6,077 nucleotides of DNA from Legionella sp. (GTDB lineage Bacteria > Pseudomonadota > Gammaproteobacteria > Legionellales > Legionellaceae), in assembly GCA_003507515.1 (NCBI GenBank), contig DNVL01000086.1, positions 1-6,077 of the forward strand, read 5' to 3'. Under the pieces are notes generated by a model. The model was not told the DNA's origin and ran no database searches. It saw only the letters and a list, made by a program, of their open reading frames with translations. Below are positions 5,673 through 6,077 of the stretch, in pieces; the first letter of the stretch is position 1; the number at the start of each line of letters is the position of its first letter. The translations under genes were made by a program, and so were the position numbers.

Positions 5673-6077
5673 TTAGTAGTCACAAAGGGTTAACAATGAA
5701 TGGGCAATCCAGGGATTTGTGCTCAGGATTGGAGATATGGCGCTGCATAAGCGTGGCTTTTGTAATAAATGGTGCATGCCCGCACCCAAGATGCGTTTGG
5801 GGCGCACGAGGCGCTTTATCGCTTGATGGTAACCGGCTGCGTCACGCGTCAAATAATAATCAACAGCCAGGCACGCACTGCTCACCGCATGGGCAAACCC
5901 ATAGCCAATGGCGGGATAAATGCTCGAAATAGAATCACCTATCCAATACGCATGTGGCCAATGGGGAATGGTTTTTGCGCCAAATGCTGGGGCCTTGCCT
6001 TCAAGCCAATCGAGGGTATCGAAGGGAACTGACGATAATCGACCGTCATTCTGCATGAAATCAGCTAAAAAAGCGGT
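5673..6077 (-). CDS. FAD-dependent oxidoreductase, C-terminal part (cut by right window edge)
   Basis: The minus-strand frame is open from the right edge to a TAA at 5673, giving 134 residues; a Met at 6056 is internal, because the frame continues upstream with TAFLADF. The segment HWPHAYWIGDSISSIYPAIG, continuing YGFAHAV (about 39-65), matches the conserved GD...P..G.G...A motif that contacts FAD in the geranylgeranyl reductase/halogenase/PHBH-like flavoprotein group, followed by a helix (SSACLAVDYYL). The N-terminal GxGxxG Rossmann motif would lie outside the window. It ends one base before the PKS ATG, so the two are almost certainly co-transcribed. Flavoproteins of this type often neighbour bacterial type III PKS genes, frequently with a methyltransferase. 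The role, oxidising or reducing the polyketide or its precursor, is inferred. Which subfamily it belongs to cannot be settled from this fragment. Confidence 0.78.
   Translation of the reverse strand, partial: TAFLADFMQNDGRLSSVPFDTLDWLEGKAPAFGAKTIPHWPHAYWIGDSISSIYPAIGYGFAHAVSSACLAVDYYLTRDAAGYHQAIKRLVRPKRILGAGMHHLLQKPRLCSAISPILSTNPWIAHSLLTLCDY

Noticed and set aside
5579..5932. Plus-strand open frame of 117 codons across the PKS/flavoprotein junction
   Set aside because: It is antisense to two recognised genes, and its translation shows no family motif or plausible start.

Overview
The window reads as chromosomal DNA of a gammaproteobacterium. Base composition is fairly even, about 45-50% G+C by eye. 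The best guess for the lineage is Legionella or a relative, because the type II secretion (T2SS) genes run F-G-H-I-J-K as a separate block beside glnA, without C, D, E, L or M. As I recall, this split layout is that of the Legionella lsp genes. The assignment rests on gene order and protein character, not on a search.

Layout. (1) Positions 1-432, minus strand: the first 144 codons of glutamine synthetase (glnA), cut by the left edge. (2) Positions 433-513: an 81-bp divergent intergenic region with a long imperfect inverted repeat, one arm of which contains the glnA ribosome binding site. (3) Positions 514-4543, plus strand: a compact six-gene operon, gspF-gspG-gspH-gspI-gspJ-gspK, encoding the inner-membrane platform protein and all five pseudopilins of a T2SS. 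Junctions are tight: a 27-nt gap F/G, start/stop overlaps of 4 nt at G/H, H/I and I/J, and an 11-nt overlap J/K. (4) Positions 4544-4555: a 12-nt convergent gap with no convincing terminator. (5) Positions 4556-6077, minus strand: a type III polyketide synthase preceded by the C-terminal part of an FAD-dependent oxidoreductase, which runs off the right edge. These two are nearly contiguous and probably belong to a small biosynthetic operon continuing to the right.

How the genes work together. GspF sits in the inner membrane and should couple the GspE ATPase (encoded elsewhere) to pseudopilus assembly. GspG is the major pseudopilin. GspH, I, J and K should form the tip, which pushes folded exoproteins through the GspD secretin. 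The prepilin peptidase that cleaves all five leaders is not in the window. The polyketide pair is functionally separate: the synthase should condense malonyl-CoA units onto an acyl starter, and the flavoprotein may oxidise or reduce the product or its precursor. The product cannot be named from sequence.

Most notable points: the uncharacterised type III PKS/flavoprotein cassette, the inverted repeat that could mask the glnA ribosome binding site, and the uneven ribosome binding sites across the pseudopilin genes. No RNA genes, mobile elements, CRISPR arrays or phage genes were seen.
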